Source: Clavulina sp. PMI_390
Taxonomy: Eukaryota; Basidiomycota; Agaricomycetes; Cantharellales; Hydnaceae
DNA length: 22,319 nt
NCBI GenBank assembly: GCA_015039315.1
Contig: WIDE01000212.1
Span: 1 to 22,319 of the forward strand
Direction of reading: 5' to 3'
Shown here: in pieces, positions 1 to 10,262 of the stretch
How the letters are laid out: every line of letters starts with the position of its first letter
Numbering within the stretch: position 1 is the stretch's first letter
Made by a program: the position numbers and the translations under genes
The notes under the pieces: generated by a model
Databases searched by the model: none
What the model saw: the letters and a program-made list of their open reading frames with translations, nothing else
Told to the model about the DNA's origin: nothing

Positions 1-68
1 CATCAGGAAATTTGGCTCGCGACTTCATAGGCTTGGGGCGCTTCAGAAGGGCGTGGAGCTCTGAATTC
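1..68 (+). repeat. Left terminal inverted repeat of the Plavaka element
   Basis: Bases 1-15 match the inverted right end perfectly. After a diverged stretch, the blocks TTCAT (24-28), GCTTCAGAA (40-48) and GCGTGGAG (51-58) recur in the right end in the same order, with a one-base offset. This gives an imperfect terminal repeat of about 60-68 bp. From 69 to 239 I see no gene; this subterminal stretch lies between the terminal repeat and the stop codon of the transposase. Confidence 0.85.
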
Positions 69-239
69 CTTGAAGTCAGTGAAGTCGTCATGATGGTGGT
101 AACCGTTGTCTCATCAATCATACCCTCGTAAGGTTGAACCACACAATACTGATCGATATTGGAGACGTGTGAAGAGTCATTGCTATTAGTTGATTATTAA
201 TGTTTTTTGGGACATGTAGTTGACCGGATTGGTGTCTAA

Positions 240-3200
240 TTATGTACTGTAGCCTATAGATGCACTTGTACTTGCTCGAGAAGGAAGACCTGGGCGGAAT
301 CTTCGATAATTCTGGTGACTGGAGTATGGGTTAACGTAGAATCTATCGTATCGTTCGATTGCGTCGTCGCCGCGGCTTTCCCAGCCCATGCAAGCCCCTT
401 CAATCACAGGGGCTAGAGGGCAAATCCCCATGATCTGATGGAGCTCCACCACGCCATATCGACGACCAAGCCCGCTAGTCCTGGACGTTTCTTTGGAGAC
501 GACAAACATCTTGAGGCTGGACGAAAAGTTTGCAGGTATAAGGGCAGTGTACCAGAAAACTACTGCATATACTTTTGCTTCGGACATACGGTGGCGCTGG
601 CCACTTCTCGACCTGAAGATTAAGCGAAGTTCAGCAGGCTGATAACCTAGCAGTCAATATGGATTAGTGATGAAAGAGATATAGTGAGAGCTTCGAAACT
701 CACGTTGTGGCCCAACTGCTTGAGGATTGACAAGGACGTAAACTTGGTCAAACCGAGCAGTTTTCCAATCTGGCGAGCCCAGTAATCTGTTGGTGTGCAG
801 ATTCCGAGTCTTCGACACACCGATGGTATATCCTGCTGGTTTGCAATACACAGATGTGAGGGATTCTTGGGGATAGAATATGCTCCACGGTGGCGCAGCG
901 ATTTGGTATCGAACCCAAATGTCAAGGTAGTGGAAAGACGAGTCAAGTCTATCGATTGATGACTCCCATTGTGGCCCATTGTTTCGCCTGCCAGAACGCG
1001 ATCCATTGTCAGAGCTATCCATAAAGCGACAGATGGCTGAAACTAGGTCAGGAATTCCAAACAACTCCTGCGCATTTTGCACCGTAACTGCAGGCATATG
1101 CGGTTTGATAGCCAAGCGGCCAGCACAGTTGGGCGAGCTTGGGAATTGTGATATATCAAGCAAGTCAGCAGTAGAAGAATCGGTTTCCATTTCATCACTT
1201 CCTGGTACACAGGATGGGCGGTTGTCGTTACTGCCATTACAACCGTGAGCGATAGCACCTTGCAATGGCATCTAATATAGAAATTAGTGAGCGGAGCAGT
1301 AGCAGCAGTGAACAGGATAAAGAAGTCACGTACTTTCGCTGCCTTCTCAGCTTCTCGGAGAGCAAGATAAGTCTCTCTAAAGTGGACTTTCTCGAATAGC
1401 TCAAGCCGCACTAGTATTTGCCTCTCGGCCTCGACATGATTTGTGAGACGGTACATCTCTTTGATTGACTTGTGTAACGCCTCCGGAGTCTCTGTTGAAT
1501 AGCCATCAAGTGTCCCGAAGCTTTTGATGTTACGAGGACAATGGCCTAGCTTATGCAGCTTTGGTATGTTGAAGTGGTCTCGAGCTCCGAGCGACTTGAA
1601 TAAGTGCTTATTTCTGTGAAACTCGGAGAGAAATGTCAACATTGCTTCAAGTTCGCTCTCGGAGGCAGAAGGAAACTGGAGATGATAAATGTAATCTTGA
1701 AGAGATCGCACACCGTTCATTAGTCCCTGAGTCATTCCATCACAGCCTGCTATCACTGGAATCAAGAAACGCTGTATGGTCTTCTGCTCACTACCTGAAA
1801 TCTGGGAGAGTGCTGATATGCCTTTCCGAAGCCTCTCATGGCCAACAGGAGGCTGGGAGATGAAGCGGTGATCCAACTCCTTATCACCAAGTATATCTTG
1901 AAGCCAGGTGACAACATGGTCCCACATGAATTTGTGGCTGCCATGAAGAAGGTCCTCGACAAGAAACTCTTCGGGCCCAAGATCAAGACCCTCCCAACAA
2001 GGGGAGTCCGTGGCCCCATGCACATCTGAATTGATCTTTCGTACAGCGCCAGCATAGTCCCATAGTAAAGCATTTGGATTAGCAGTACGGACACTTTTGA
2101 GAGTGTCCAGGGTTGATACTCGATACACGTCCGATGATGTGACGTGATGCTCGTCACCCAACGTGCGTGACGAGCACGGACATACCGGACATGACTTAGA
2201 CCGCACACAGGCTATCATCTGTTGCTCTGGCAGATCGGCGATCCAAACCATCAGCTTTGGGTGGCAACGTCTTTTCTTCCCGTCAGGACATCGCCAAACA
2301 TGATACCTTTGCTGATCCTTTCGCAGCGGGTAGAGAAGGTCTCGCATGCATCGGTGAAAGGCTTGGTGCGCTAGAAGTCCCGGCATTGCCTCCGTCTGGG
2401 TTTTATTTGGAAACTTCTCAGCTTCGAACTTGAGGTTTGTTGGAAGGAGAGCAACAAGTATCCATGCATTGTTGGACGGTGCGTTCCGAACCTCCTTATG
2501 AATATTCCCGAGACTCATGTATACCGCATGTGCCTTTTTACCTCCTGAAAAGTTGGTAAGGTGCGTGGCATCGGAAGCGAGGATTATCGGGATCAGCGTC
2601 GTGCCGTGTCTCAGGGTGGCCTGGGTAAAAAAAAATGTGGGAGAGAGCGTGAGTTCATAATTGCCTTGTCAACTTTGGTTCTCGGACCTGTTGACGATGC
2701 CACATATCCCCCGATGACATCTCGCTGTATATCCTCCCGCCCTTTCTGCTATGGATCTTCTTTGGTGCGTAGTCAAATGATTCATGAAAAGCAGGATTCT
2801 GGACAAGATGTTTAACACAACCAATGAGATCGCGCGACCAGTATATGATCGGAGTGTTTGGCGCGTCGGGAAGCTTGAATTCTTTCTGTTGCCACTCAGG
2901 TCCCCCCTTCATCATTCGTATATTGCCTCGCATCTCGTCGGCAGTATTGAATGTTCTGGTGGGATCAGCCATCTATGAGATTTGAATCGCTCTCAGCTCC
3001 GTTCAGCGCAAAGGAGTTGAAACTACTCACATATTTTGAGGTTAGGATGCTATCTAAGTCCGCCATTGACATTGGAGTCTTTAGTAGTCTCTGCGCAAAA
3101 TCAAACTCGTCTTTGTTAGCCCAGGGTGCGAAAGATGGTACCTGCTTCTCCTCATCGCTCCGAGCCTGTTCCCACACATCGCCTCCTTCTGCTCGCTGCT

Positions 3201-3600
3201 TGGTCTCCTCCCAGCCTGCAAAACTGTTAACATCAACCTGAAAGACGTCGTCCTCATCAACATGATATACAAGCCTTCCGTCCCTTTGAGTCTGATTAGT
3301 ATTGGGTATCGATGCCAGGTTGACGTCATTCTGAGGATTTGGTTCCCTATTTGGAGGCGGATCAATGAACAGTGAAAAAGGCTGCGAAGGAGATTCTTGA
3401 TCCTGCGAACTACTATCAGGGCTCTTTGACTTCTCTTGTGTTGTGCCTTGAGACATATGATGCGATGCCATCGATTGTTGTAGGGCTTCCTGCGCTCGTT
3501 TGCATTTTGAATTGCTCTTCAGATGATTTTTGAGGCCACCTCTAGATTTAAGCACAGATTTGCTGCAAAATCCGCAGATTGATGAGATTTGGTTCGACAT
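240..3600 (-). CDS. Plavaka-family transposase, intact, about 1038 aa
   Basis: It cuts and moves the surrounding element. Five exons on the minus strand join in frame: 3600-3031, 2972-2688, 2620-1334, 1271-704 and 646-240, with GT-AG introns of 57-67 nt. The protein opens with a C2HC zinc finger (C9, C12, H26, C33), probably for DNA binding. Next comes an acidic linker, then the Plavaka core starting near residue 191. The segment ASDATHLTNFSGGKKAHAVY (about 300-319) carries the likely first catalytic Asp (D302). A Cys-rich patch with CPVCPC lies further on, then DHFNIPKLHKLGH, and YSTETPEALHK with candidate acidic catalytic residues. The C-terminal 250 residues are family-typical but weakly conserved. 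No stop or frameshift was found. Family assignment is from recognised motifs; the catalytic residues are inferred. Confidence 0.88.
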
Positions 3601-3716
3601 TTTGGTAGAGGGTCAACAGGGTGTGTTTAGTGCTGTTATGCCCCAACCGTTCGCTTGCTCCAATTTCCGACTACGGAGATCCGCAGGTGCACCAACGTGA
3701 TATCTCACTACCCTGG
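3601..3716. promoter_or_regulatory. Shared divergent promoter region of the two transposon genes
   Basis: Only 116 bases separate the ATG of the transposase (minus strand, 3600) from the ATG of the second gene (plus strand, 3717). Both 5' leaders and promoters must therefore lie here or reach into the opposite gene, so the two are probably co-expressed from a bidirectional promoter. I see no clear TATA box. Confidence 0.5.
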
Positions 3717-6116
3717 ATGCCTTCTAGCAGAAAACCCGACACTCCTGTTTCTGGTCACCATCATGCTGTAGACGAAGCTACATTGCTGTCTGAACCGACT
3801 CCTGACCCATCCAAACAGGCTGAGTATCACCAGCTTGTCCAAAAGGCCGAGTCTTCACAACTCACACCAGCCGAAAAGCGAAAGGTGACCATCTTTGGTA
3901 AGAAATACCCACAATACGTGGCGTCTTTGCGTGTGCTGGATGCTACCCCGCCCAACATGGTCAGTACTGGCACCAGCAGCCGGCAACAAAGCCGTAAACG
4001 AGCGGGCACTGCCCTCGTGTCTCCCATCAAAGAACCTTCTCGCTCTAAAAAGCCTCGAAGTAAGTGATCTTGGGATCTTTGGCGGAGATGACTGACATAG
4101 TCATCTTTCTGCAGCTGCGAACCCTGGCCCGCCTGCCATGCCTGCCACAGCAGATGATGACCCAACGCTTGAGTTGGGTACTCTGGGCGAAAAGGAAGAA
4201 TCCCGAGGTCAGGACGTTCCCCCTTTCGCTCTCAATACTTGTATAACCTTTTCCGCTTAGGTGTCGATGATAGTATGATTGATCCATCTCTCCGCTCAAA
4301 ATCTCACCAAAACCCCATTAGCGCAGTCGTATGTTATTTCGATCATACAAAACTCTCGCTTTTACTAATATGTGCACATTTTCTTGACGCTTCAGGTAGT
4401 AACTCGTTCATTCGGCTCTGACTCTGAGTCTGATGCTGGACAAGATCTCAACACCACAGCTTCAGCAACCAGAGGAGATAGCGATGTTACTCCTGCTCCT
4501 GAGCAAGGGATTGATACTTCAAGGTTCGTAGTCCTATTCCCTGATTCAGAGACCTCTGAAGCGCCCTATTGATAAGTTTCCCTTTGGACTTAAGCTTGAA
4601 CGGCGTCAGCACAGACCCTACACGCAAGAGTCCCCATACTGAAGTCGAGCAGCCCCACGCCACCGAATCCACACTTGCGGATCCCCATAAAACCAGACCC
4701 TCCACATTGGAACCTTCACCAACATCGGATACTATCCCACCTCCGATGTCAAAGAAAAGCAAGAGCGATTTGCAGCTAAGGGCAATACGTCATGATTTAG
4801 CGCATGTCGTACCGCTTACGGAGCAGCTTATCAAGCTCTACTTACTTTTCAATGAGCTTTTTCCGATGGATCTGAGCAGTATCGCTTCCAGTCGCTTATT
4901 TCTTCAGAAGGTTTTCGATCAAGAGTATGCTGAAGTTCCTGCCAGCACCCAATCTGACGTCCTAGATGACACCTCCGTGGCTAGCAAGGTGAGTATTTAC
5001 TACCTGAATGAGTCCTAGGCAACTACGCATCAGGAAATTTTGCGCCTTGAGTTCACGAGGCTCGGCCATTTCAAAACTGTGCAGAGTTGTGAAGCCTCTG
5101 AGAAAGGGTAACTTCATCACTATATGCCGTTCTGAAGGCCTTCAAGCGCCTGTAGCTCCTAAATTTGGGCGCAAGATTTCCTGATGTACACTGATGTCAT
5201 ATGCTCTAGCTTGCTAGCACAGTCAATATCATTCGTAATCGTTGGGCTGCAATTGCTCTTGAGGTTTGTAAAGATCATTTTGGCCTGTCAGACCAAGTGC
5301 TTGCAAACGAGCGGGAAAGGGCTGTGATGCTATGCCGTACTATCAATCTGGCTTTCGGGGAGTGGGATGTTGTGATTGATGAGGCAAGTTGATAAAATCG
5401 TCAATAGAAAACTCCTAGGATCTGACATCTATTTCCCCATAGCGGAAAAAAATATTCGAAACCCCCATATTTGCGAATATGCTTGAAAGAATACTCAGTA
5501 CTTCGTCGATTCGCGGGTGTGCAAGTATCCATTGTGCAATCGTTGAGGGACTTGAAACTCCATCAGTCCGGGAGCATGCTATTGGCATTTGCATCACGCT
5601 TGTAAGTCTCTGGCTCAAAGGAAGCCATCTTGCATAACAAATTCTGATATTCGTCCAAAGATGTGCTTTGCTTTGACTAAATATGCTGGCGTTGCAATCC
5701 AGGATATAGATAAATGGCGCGCCGCCGCTGTTGCTGAACCTCCTGCAGCCGAGATTCGCGAGCATTCATCCTCTCATGTCTCGCCACCAAGTATTTCTAC
5801 CGCTCGACCACGAGGAAAGAAGGCTTCTGGCTCCGATAAACAAAATCCGATCACTCTTGCCAGGGATGTCTGGGGGCCTCAGCACCAGAAATATCTCAAG
5901 TTTGTGCATGACCGTGCAACAGGAAGTACAGCGCGAGAGGTTCGTTGGGAGAATTTAGGAGAAGCGTGGGTTAATGTAGCAAGGTAAGATCGTTTACCTT
6001 ACTCGTCACAAGCGCATGATCCTGATCTTACTCCTATTAGGTCCGTTTTGAATTTCTCGAAGGCTGAGGAGTACCTGGGAGACGAGGATCCTTTTGCCTT
6101 ACGTGGTGATGAGTAG
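3717..6116 (+). CDS. Second transposon-borne gene, unknown function, about 585 aa
   Basis: I do not recognise this protein. Nine exons join in one open frame: 3717-4059, 4115-4207, 4261-4328, 4396-4523, 4595-4988, 5210-5383, 5443-5601, 5661-5983 and 6041-6116 (TAG). The first exon carries a basic, nuclear-localisation-like stretch (about residues 89-114, rich in SRK and KKPR). The middle is Ser/Thr/Pro-rich and acidic. The second half looks helical, with a patch around RNRWAAIALEVCKDHFG and a later RKKIFETPIFANMLERIL segment, and the end is acidic. The sixth intron starts with GC (GCAAGT) instead of GT. The fifth intron contains a small mobile element. Its place inside the terminal repeats, divergent from the transposase, recalls the accessory proteins of plant CACTA elements, which bind the subterminal DNA. 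That role is inference only. Confidence 0.75.
5028..5186. mobile_element. 159-bp MITE-like element nested in an intron of the second transposon gene
   Basis: The ends CATCAGGAAATTTTGCGCC (5028-5046) and, inverted, CATCAGGAAATCTTGCGCC (5168-5186) match at 18 of 19 positions. They share the first 13 bases, apart from one mismatch in the right arm, with the termini of the surrounding Plavaka element. It holds no open frame, so it must be moved by a transposase supplied elsewhere. The host intron (4989-5209) is 221 nt; without the insert it would be about 62 nt, the usual size here. TAC stands at 5024-5026 and again at 5187-5189, with one extra G on the left, a possible 3-bp target duplication. 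Confidence 0.8.
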
Positions 6117-6420
6117 GGCCTAGAAGTTGAATCGATTGACCTCAGCGTAATATAGCCAACTTATAGCATAGATCGGTATTATCGTCAACCTCTAATACAA
6201 TAACACTACATGCTCGTGAACAGCTCAAAGGGGCATAACCGTCCGAAAGAATGAACTATCCAAGACGTAAACTGGGCGGAGCCCTCAACTGCGTCAAGTG
6301 TCCAAGTAGTGAACTAAAGCAGCAAAACCACGTCCTCAAGAGCTAAAATGATTGAAGCGTTAAAGCGTCAGAGAGTTTTGAATTGGTGCCGAATTGAGAA
6401 GCGGGACCCCTTTTTCACTG
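6117..6420. other. Right subterminal region of the transposon, no gene
   Basis: About 300 bases lie between the stop of the second transposon gene and the right terminal repeat. I see no open frame of note and no RNA gene. It probably contains the 3' untranslated region and transposase-binding subterminal sequence. Confidence 0.5.
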
Positions 6421-6488
6421 GCTTCACGACTCCACGCGGTTCTGAAGCATCTCAACCCCATGAAATCGAGGGACCAAATTTCCTGATG
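6421..6488 (-). repeat. Right terminal inverted repeat of the Plavaka element
   Basis: Read inverted, it begins CATCAGGAAATTTGG, identical to bases 1-15. It then carries TTCAT, GCTTCAGAA and GCGTGGAG in the same order as the left end. Its last base (6488) is followed directly by release-factor coding sequence. Confidence 0.87.
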
Positions 6489-7008
6489 GCCCTGTGCGAG
6501 GTATGAATCATGAGCTATCAGTTCATAGTTAGATTCATGCTCACGGATTACTTCTTCCCTCCTGGCACTCTCTGCCGCTCTTCAGCCGCTTCAGAAAGTG
6601 GCCTCGGTGGCCAAGCGATCAACAAGACGCGTTCTAACGTGGACCTCGTCCACAAACCAACTGGTATTCGCGTTACCTGTCAAGAAACGCGGTCACTAGA
6701 GCAAAATCGTAAAATAGCTCGCTCTATGCTGATTGAACGGGTGAGTCAGGTATATTGTCTCAGGGATCACACCATATTCTGACCTGGCTCCTGTTTGTGC
6801 CACTATCTTATCCCTACCTACCCTCTACGATTACATACGGTTTATTCCTCCAATATAGCTCGATCTACTCCAGAATGCAGGTCTGAGCAAGCTTGACGTC
6901 AAAGTCACGCTCGAACGGAGACGGAAAGCCAACAAACAGAAAATGGCCAACAGAAAGAAAAAGGCGCTTGCTGCCACGCCATCCCAGGACAATGGCGCAG
7001 ACGGTTAA
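6489..7008 (+). pseudogene. Mitochondrial class-I release-factor-like ribosome rescue protein, 5' part cut off by the transposon
   Basis: Members of this family (MTRFR/C12orf65, yeast Rso55, fission yeast Pth4) release peptides from stalled mitochondrial ribosomes through a GGQ motif. Three pieces join in frame: 6489-6500, 6595-6740 and 6859-7008 (TAA), with introns of 94 and 118 nt. The product reads PVRESGLGGQAINKTRSNVD, then PTGIRVTCQETRSLEQNRKI, and ends in a Lys/Arg-rich tail of the kind that enters the ribosome. The usual residues before GGQ are GSGP; here they are ESGL. The family's N-terminus (mitochondrial presequence and about 50 residues) is absent. Only 12 bases of the upstream exon remain before the transposon end, and the same frame hits a stop in the terminal repeat (TGA, 6461-6463). 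The missing 5' exon should lie left of position 1. Confidence 0.8.
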
Positions 7009-7227
7009 TAGGCAGGGGACTGCTGTGATGATGAGTGGGCTGATATTGTAAAGTGTCTATGCCAGTACTCTACGGAACCTCTGGCTTAGCATGTGGCAGG
7101 GTAGGTTGTTCTCGTAGCTCTCTTGATTAGCTATGCTTGTGTATCCATAGCCTCAGATGATACTATTCGTTCTGAATTACAGATTGGAGTACAGTACTGG
7201 GTGTATTCTATATGAATCTGGTTCGCT

Positions 7228-9023
7228 TCAAAGGGTTACTGATACAGAACGGTTCAGGTTAAGAAGGGGTAATGAGGAATTTTCCTCTGCCGAGCCATCA
7301 GGACTATTCTCATCCCCGTCATCTCCACGAGCGTGATGTCTCCTATAGTGTTCACCGCGTTCGATGATAGGCAGTCCGTGATACCTCCTATTCATTACGT
7401 CCACAGTGAACCTACTGAACGTGCTATGAGGGGTACCAATCACGCGGTTTACCATCGCTGCTACCATGGAGTCGATGAATGGGAGGAGGAACGGCTTGAG
7501 TGGGAGTCCGTCATCCTCGTTTTTGACCGCCTCAAGCATGTGAAGTTGGGGTGTAAAGTCTGAGAGGAAGAAGATGCATGGGATAGTGCGGAGAAAGAGA
7601 TCGAGCGAGGGGTTCGTGCGAGACGAAGGAGCATCCGCGGCGATGTAAACCGGGAAGTCGAGGCGAGTCAAGTTGGATGAGGTAGGGTACTGGTACTGTC
7701 GACACAACGCCGAACGGTCAGAAGACAGGAAGCCAAGATTGGTCATGTCGATAGGAGAAAGTGGACTCATATTGGGAGAAACGACCGTATTTGGATTTTC
7801 GGAGGGTTCAATTACCGGAGGTGGTGCGGGCCACTCGGATGACACGTTCCAGCGCATTGCATTCGCCTCAACTTCACGTGTCTCGTCGAATGGCAAGCCC
7901 ATCAGTCTTGTGACCAGTGACCAGCATACCAGGTGAACATTTGACTTGCTTGATGTCTCAAACTCTCCATCGCCCAAACGTAAATGGATGCCATGATAAT
8001 ACGGCCCTCCAAGGCTATCTGAGATTGAACGGGATATGTCAAGGAGAAGCTGGTTAGAGTAAATCATGCGTTCCTTGACTTGTCGACGTATATGCCGATT
8101 GACTTTGCGCTTCAGGCGGAGTCGTGAAGTCCCAAAAAGTGAACCAAAGTGGATGAGACGAGCGGACCCGAGTTCCTTTGGATACCCTTGATATTGAGGC
8201 GCTCCAGGTATTTTTCTTTCAATGGACGTTGGTTCATAGGGTCGTCGTATATTTGGAACTGATAGGGTAAGGAGTCTTTGAGCAAAGCGATTTCGGATTG
8301 ACTGACGTTCAAGTAGTTCTTCAACCATGCAGACGAGGAGTCCCACCGCTCAACAACTGGGACAATCCGTGCAACAACGTGCATGTCGATGAGAGCGCTC
8401 CATGGGAGCATTGTAAAGTCAGAATATGCGATGCATTCGTGAGGCATGAATGAAGTGAAGAGGTGAGCACGAGCACAATGCTCAAGCCTGCAATGAAGCT
8501 TGTCAAACTCGCTATAGCGAATGACTTTGCCAAGACGTATGGGGGGAACAATTAGGGTTCGGTTGAGTATATGAGCGAGGATAATAGCATTCTCAAACGA
8601 GACGCGCTGATTATGGAAGCCGCTATGAGGAAGCCACGTGAGGTAGCGATCCTTACTAGATGGTGAATATGGTACAGGTTGGGAAGCGGAGATATGCGTG
8701 TGGTGGTCGGCAACAGGACATTCATAGGTGAGTAAGTCTTCTATAGGGCGTTTCTTGAAGTTAGGTGATGCAGCGAAGGAATTTTTGTAGGTGGCGTGAT
8801 GAAGCTCCCGCCTCCAACTTCGTCCCACAAGGAATGCAAAGATAATAAATATGGTGACAATAACTATCCATGATATTAGTACTTTGACGTGTCGGGGACG
8901 TGAGGCGCTCGTTGGTGCAGCAAGCATCACGAGCTTATATTTCTGAAGCCGACGTGACGGAGGCGATAGAGAAGGAGATGGCCCGTGTCGCCTTCGAGTT
9001 GGGCGTACATCGCGAGTGCACAT
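7228..9023 (-). CDS. GDP-fucose O-fucosyltransferase-like (CigA-like) type II membrane protein, one frameshift
   Basis: The protein probably transfers a sugar in the Golgi or ER lumen; substrate unknown. Without introns it reads as about 598 aa if one base is restored. A short basic N-terminus precedes a single membrane anchor (about residues 47-67), giving type II topology. GFHNQRVSFENAIILAHILN (134-153) and LNRTLIVPP are the typical start of the fold. HLRLGDG (about 346) and GTPHSTFSRF (about 528) match the conserved nucleotide-sugar-binding blocks of O-fucosyltransferase-type enzymes. The frame breaks at an A-run (TTT on the plus strand at 8177-8179): upstream reads LERLNIKGIQ, and KELGSARLIHFGSLFG continues only in the next frame. 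One lost A explains this. It may be a sequencing error or a real mutation. The first ATG (9023) is used; another at residue 33 is possible. A decayed partial copy lies at 19045-19480. Confidence 0.78.
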
Positions 9024-10262
9024 GACTGTATCTAGTCGGGGGGTTGCTTAATGAGGGACGGTAACGAGCCTGCGCCGATGCTAACCTTGATTTGATTTAA
9101 TGCCGCGGACGCGTCAACAAAGCACGCTTAAGATGTGCTAGTGATCTCACGAGCCTCTTGGAGAGTTATGTTGCCAGCGCAGCTTCTTCAGTAATCTCTC
9201 TTCCACAGCTACCGTTTCGCCGTATGTTATATACAAAGCTAGCATTTTCGAGTCCAGGGGAATCAGTATGCAATGGCGTCATGAGGCGCTATTTGTTGTG
9301 CGATTGGCTCACGATTACACTCGCGCGTCCCTCTCTCGTTCATTGTTTTCGATCCATTCCTCACCATGACGCGCCTTTTGCTGCTGCCCATGCGCGTCAT
9401 ATCATAACAGCCTGTGTGCCCCTGTCTCATCCGCCTACTGATGTATCTTTTCTATCCTTCAAGGGGCGTTACAACTCATGCGTCTGTGGCCTGGAGACTG
9501 CGCCAGCTGTCATGAAATGATGCAAATTCTGCCAGTCATCCTCGACATCTATCCGATGTCCTATTTGCTGATGCATTTCACTCGAACCTATTATACTCCC
9601 ACAACTGTGCCGCGCGTTTGTGGTTGATGCCCTACACAAGTTTTTGGTGAGTGGCTTCCATTATAGTGTAGGCACTGCAACCTGCCGACATCCCGCTATC
9701 TTGTGCCCCAGATCTACTCGGTTGGCCCTGCCCCGTACGCCCTCCCCCAGCTCCTGCTTTCGCCTTGATTTTGCCATGGCATCCCCTTTGCCACGTCGTT
9801 AGTAGTCGTTACTATCAAGGAGCGCATCTCGCTTGGTGTTTAACTCTCGCCACGTCAAGCTGATAATACGGCATGATTTCATCTCTTTCCCTCCACACAT
9901 ACCTGTCACCCTGTGCCCCGCTCTTTGCTTACTCCGCCTCCAAATTTGCATTCATTGCTAGTTCTTTTCCTCAATTCTTGTCACTTGCTACGCACTTGCC
10001 TGCACTCTGTCTTGTCTCTTTGTTTTATCTACCATATGATTTATACCTGCCTTTGTATATTGTGCTATGTTGGAATTGATCCTTTATTGATTCAAACATA
10101 TCCAGTGAAGCCACTGTGGGTCCAAGCTAATTTATTGATGAATCTGGATGCATACAGATTTTGATGTATTCTGTGAATCCACTAAGTGCCTTTACACCTG
10201 CAAGATTGGCAAGGGCTCTATGGGAGGTATCCAGATGTGTAGTATGGTCTGTCAAAAATTTG
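9024..10262. other. Intergenic stretch without a convincing gene
   Basis: The first 100 bases are the upstream region of the fucosyltransferase-like gene and resemble the sequence just upstream of MSH5. Open frames around 9158-9520 and 9873-10164 have no recognisable protein character and no coherent splice partners. About 9870-10060 is pyrimidine-rich on the plus strand, as in many fungal promoters, but no gene follows. From about 10080 on the sequence becomes CpG-poor like the neighbouring NLR gene and is probably its 3' flank. Confidence 0.5.
9109..9116 (+). promoter_or_regulatory. MluI cell-cycle box-like site upstream of the fucosyltransferase-like gene
   Basis: ACGCGTCA fits the ACGCGTNA consensus bound by the fungal MBF cell-cycle factor. 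It lies 86 bases before the ATG. The same site in the same sequence context occurs before MSH5 (19460-19467). Function here is inferred. Confidence 0.35.

Larger units (their letters stand above)
1..6488. mobile_element. Plavaka-type (CACTA-related) DNA transposon, apparently complete
   Basis: The first 15 bases, CATCAGGAAATTTGG, recur as a perfect reverse complement at 6474-6488. The similarity continues imperfectly for about 60 bp on each side. Between the ends lie an intact Plavaka-family transposase on the minus strand and a second intact gene on the plus strand, read outwards from a shared 116-bp spacer. The length (about 6.5 kb), long imperfect terminal repeats and two divergent genes fit an autonomous CACTA-like element. 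The left end coincides with the window edge, so the target duplication cannot be checked and the true left tip could lie a few bases further out. The right end abuts the remains of a release-factor gene, which suggests a genic insertion. Both genes keep full reading frames after splicing, so the copy is probably young and possibly still active. Confidence 0.85.

Noticed and set aside
1633..2029. Plus-strand open frames inside the transposase
   Set aside because: They are shadows of the well-supported transposase exon on the other strand.
2626..2634. A-run as a possible poly(A) tail of a retroelement
   Set aside because: It is the pyrimidine tract of a transposase intron on the minus strand, just before its acceptor.
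6486..6500. ATG at 6486-6488 as a new start for the release-factor fragment
   Set aside because: From this ATG the donor at 6501 is in phase 0, whereas the GGQ exon needs phase 1, so it would not read the conserved protein.
8112..8346. Programmed ribosomal frameshift in the fucosyltransferase-like gene
   Set aside because: No recognised slippery site with a downstream structure was seen; a lost A in a short A-run is simpler.
9158..9520. 120-codon open frame on the plus strand
   Set aside because: No ATG start, no recognisable composition or domain, no splice partners; likely chance.
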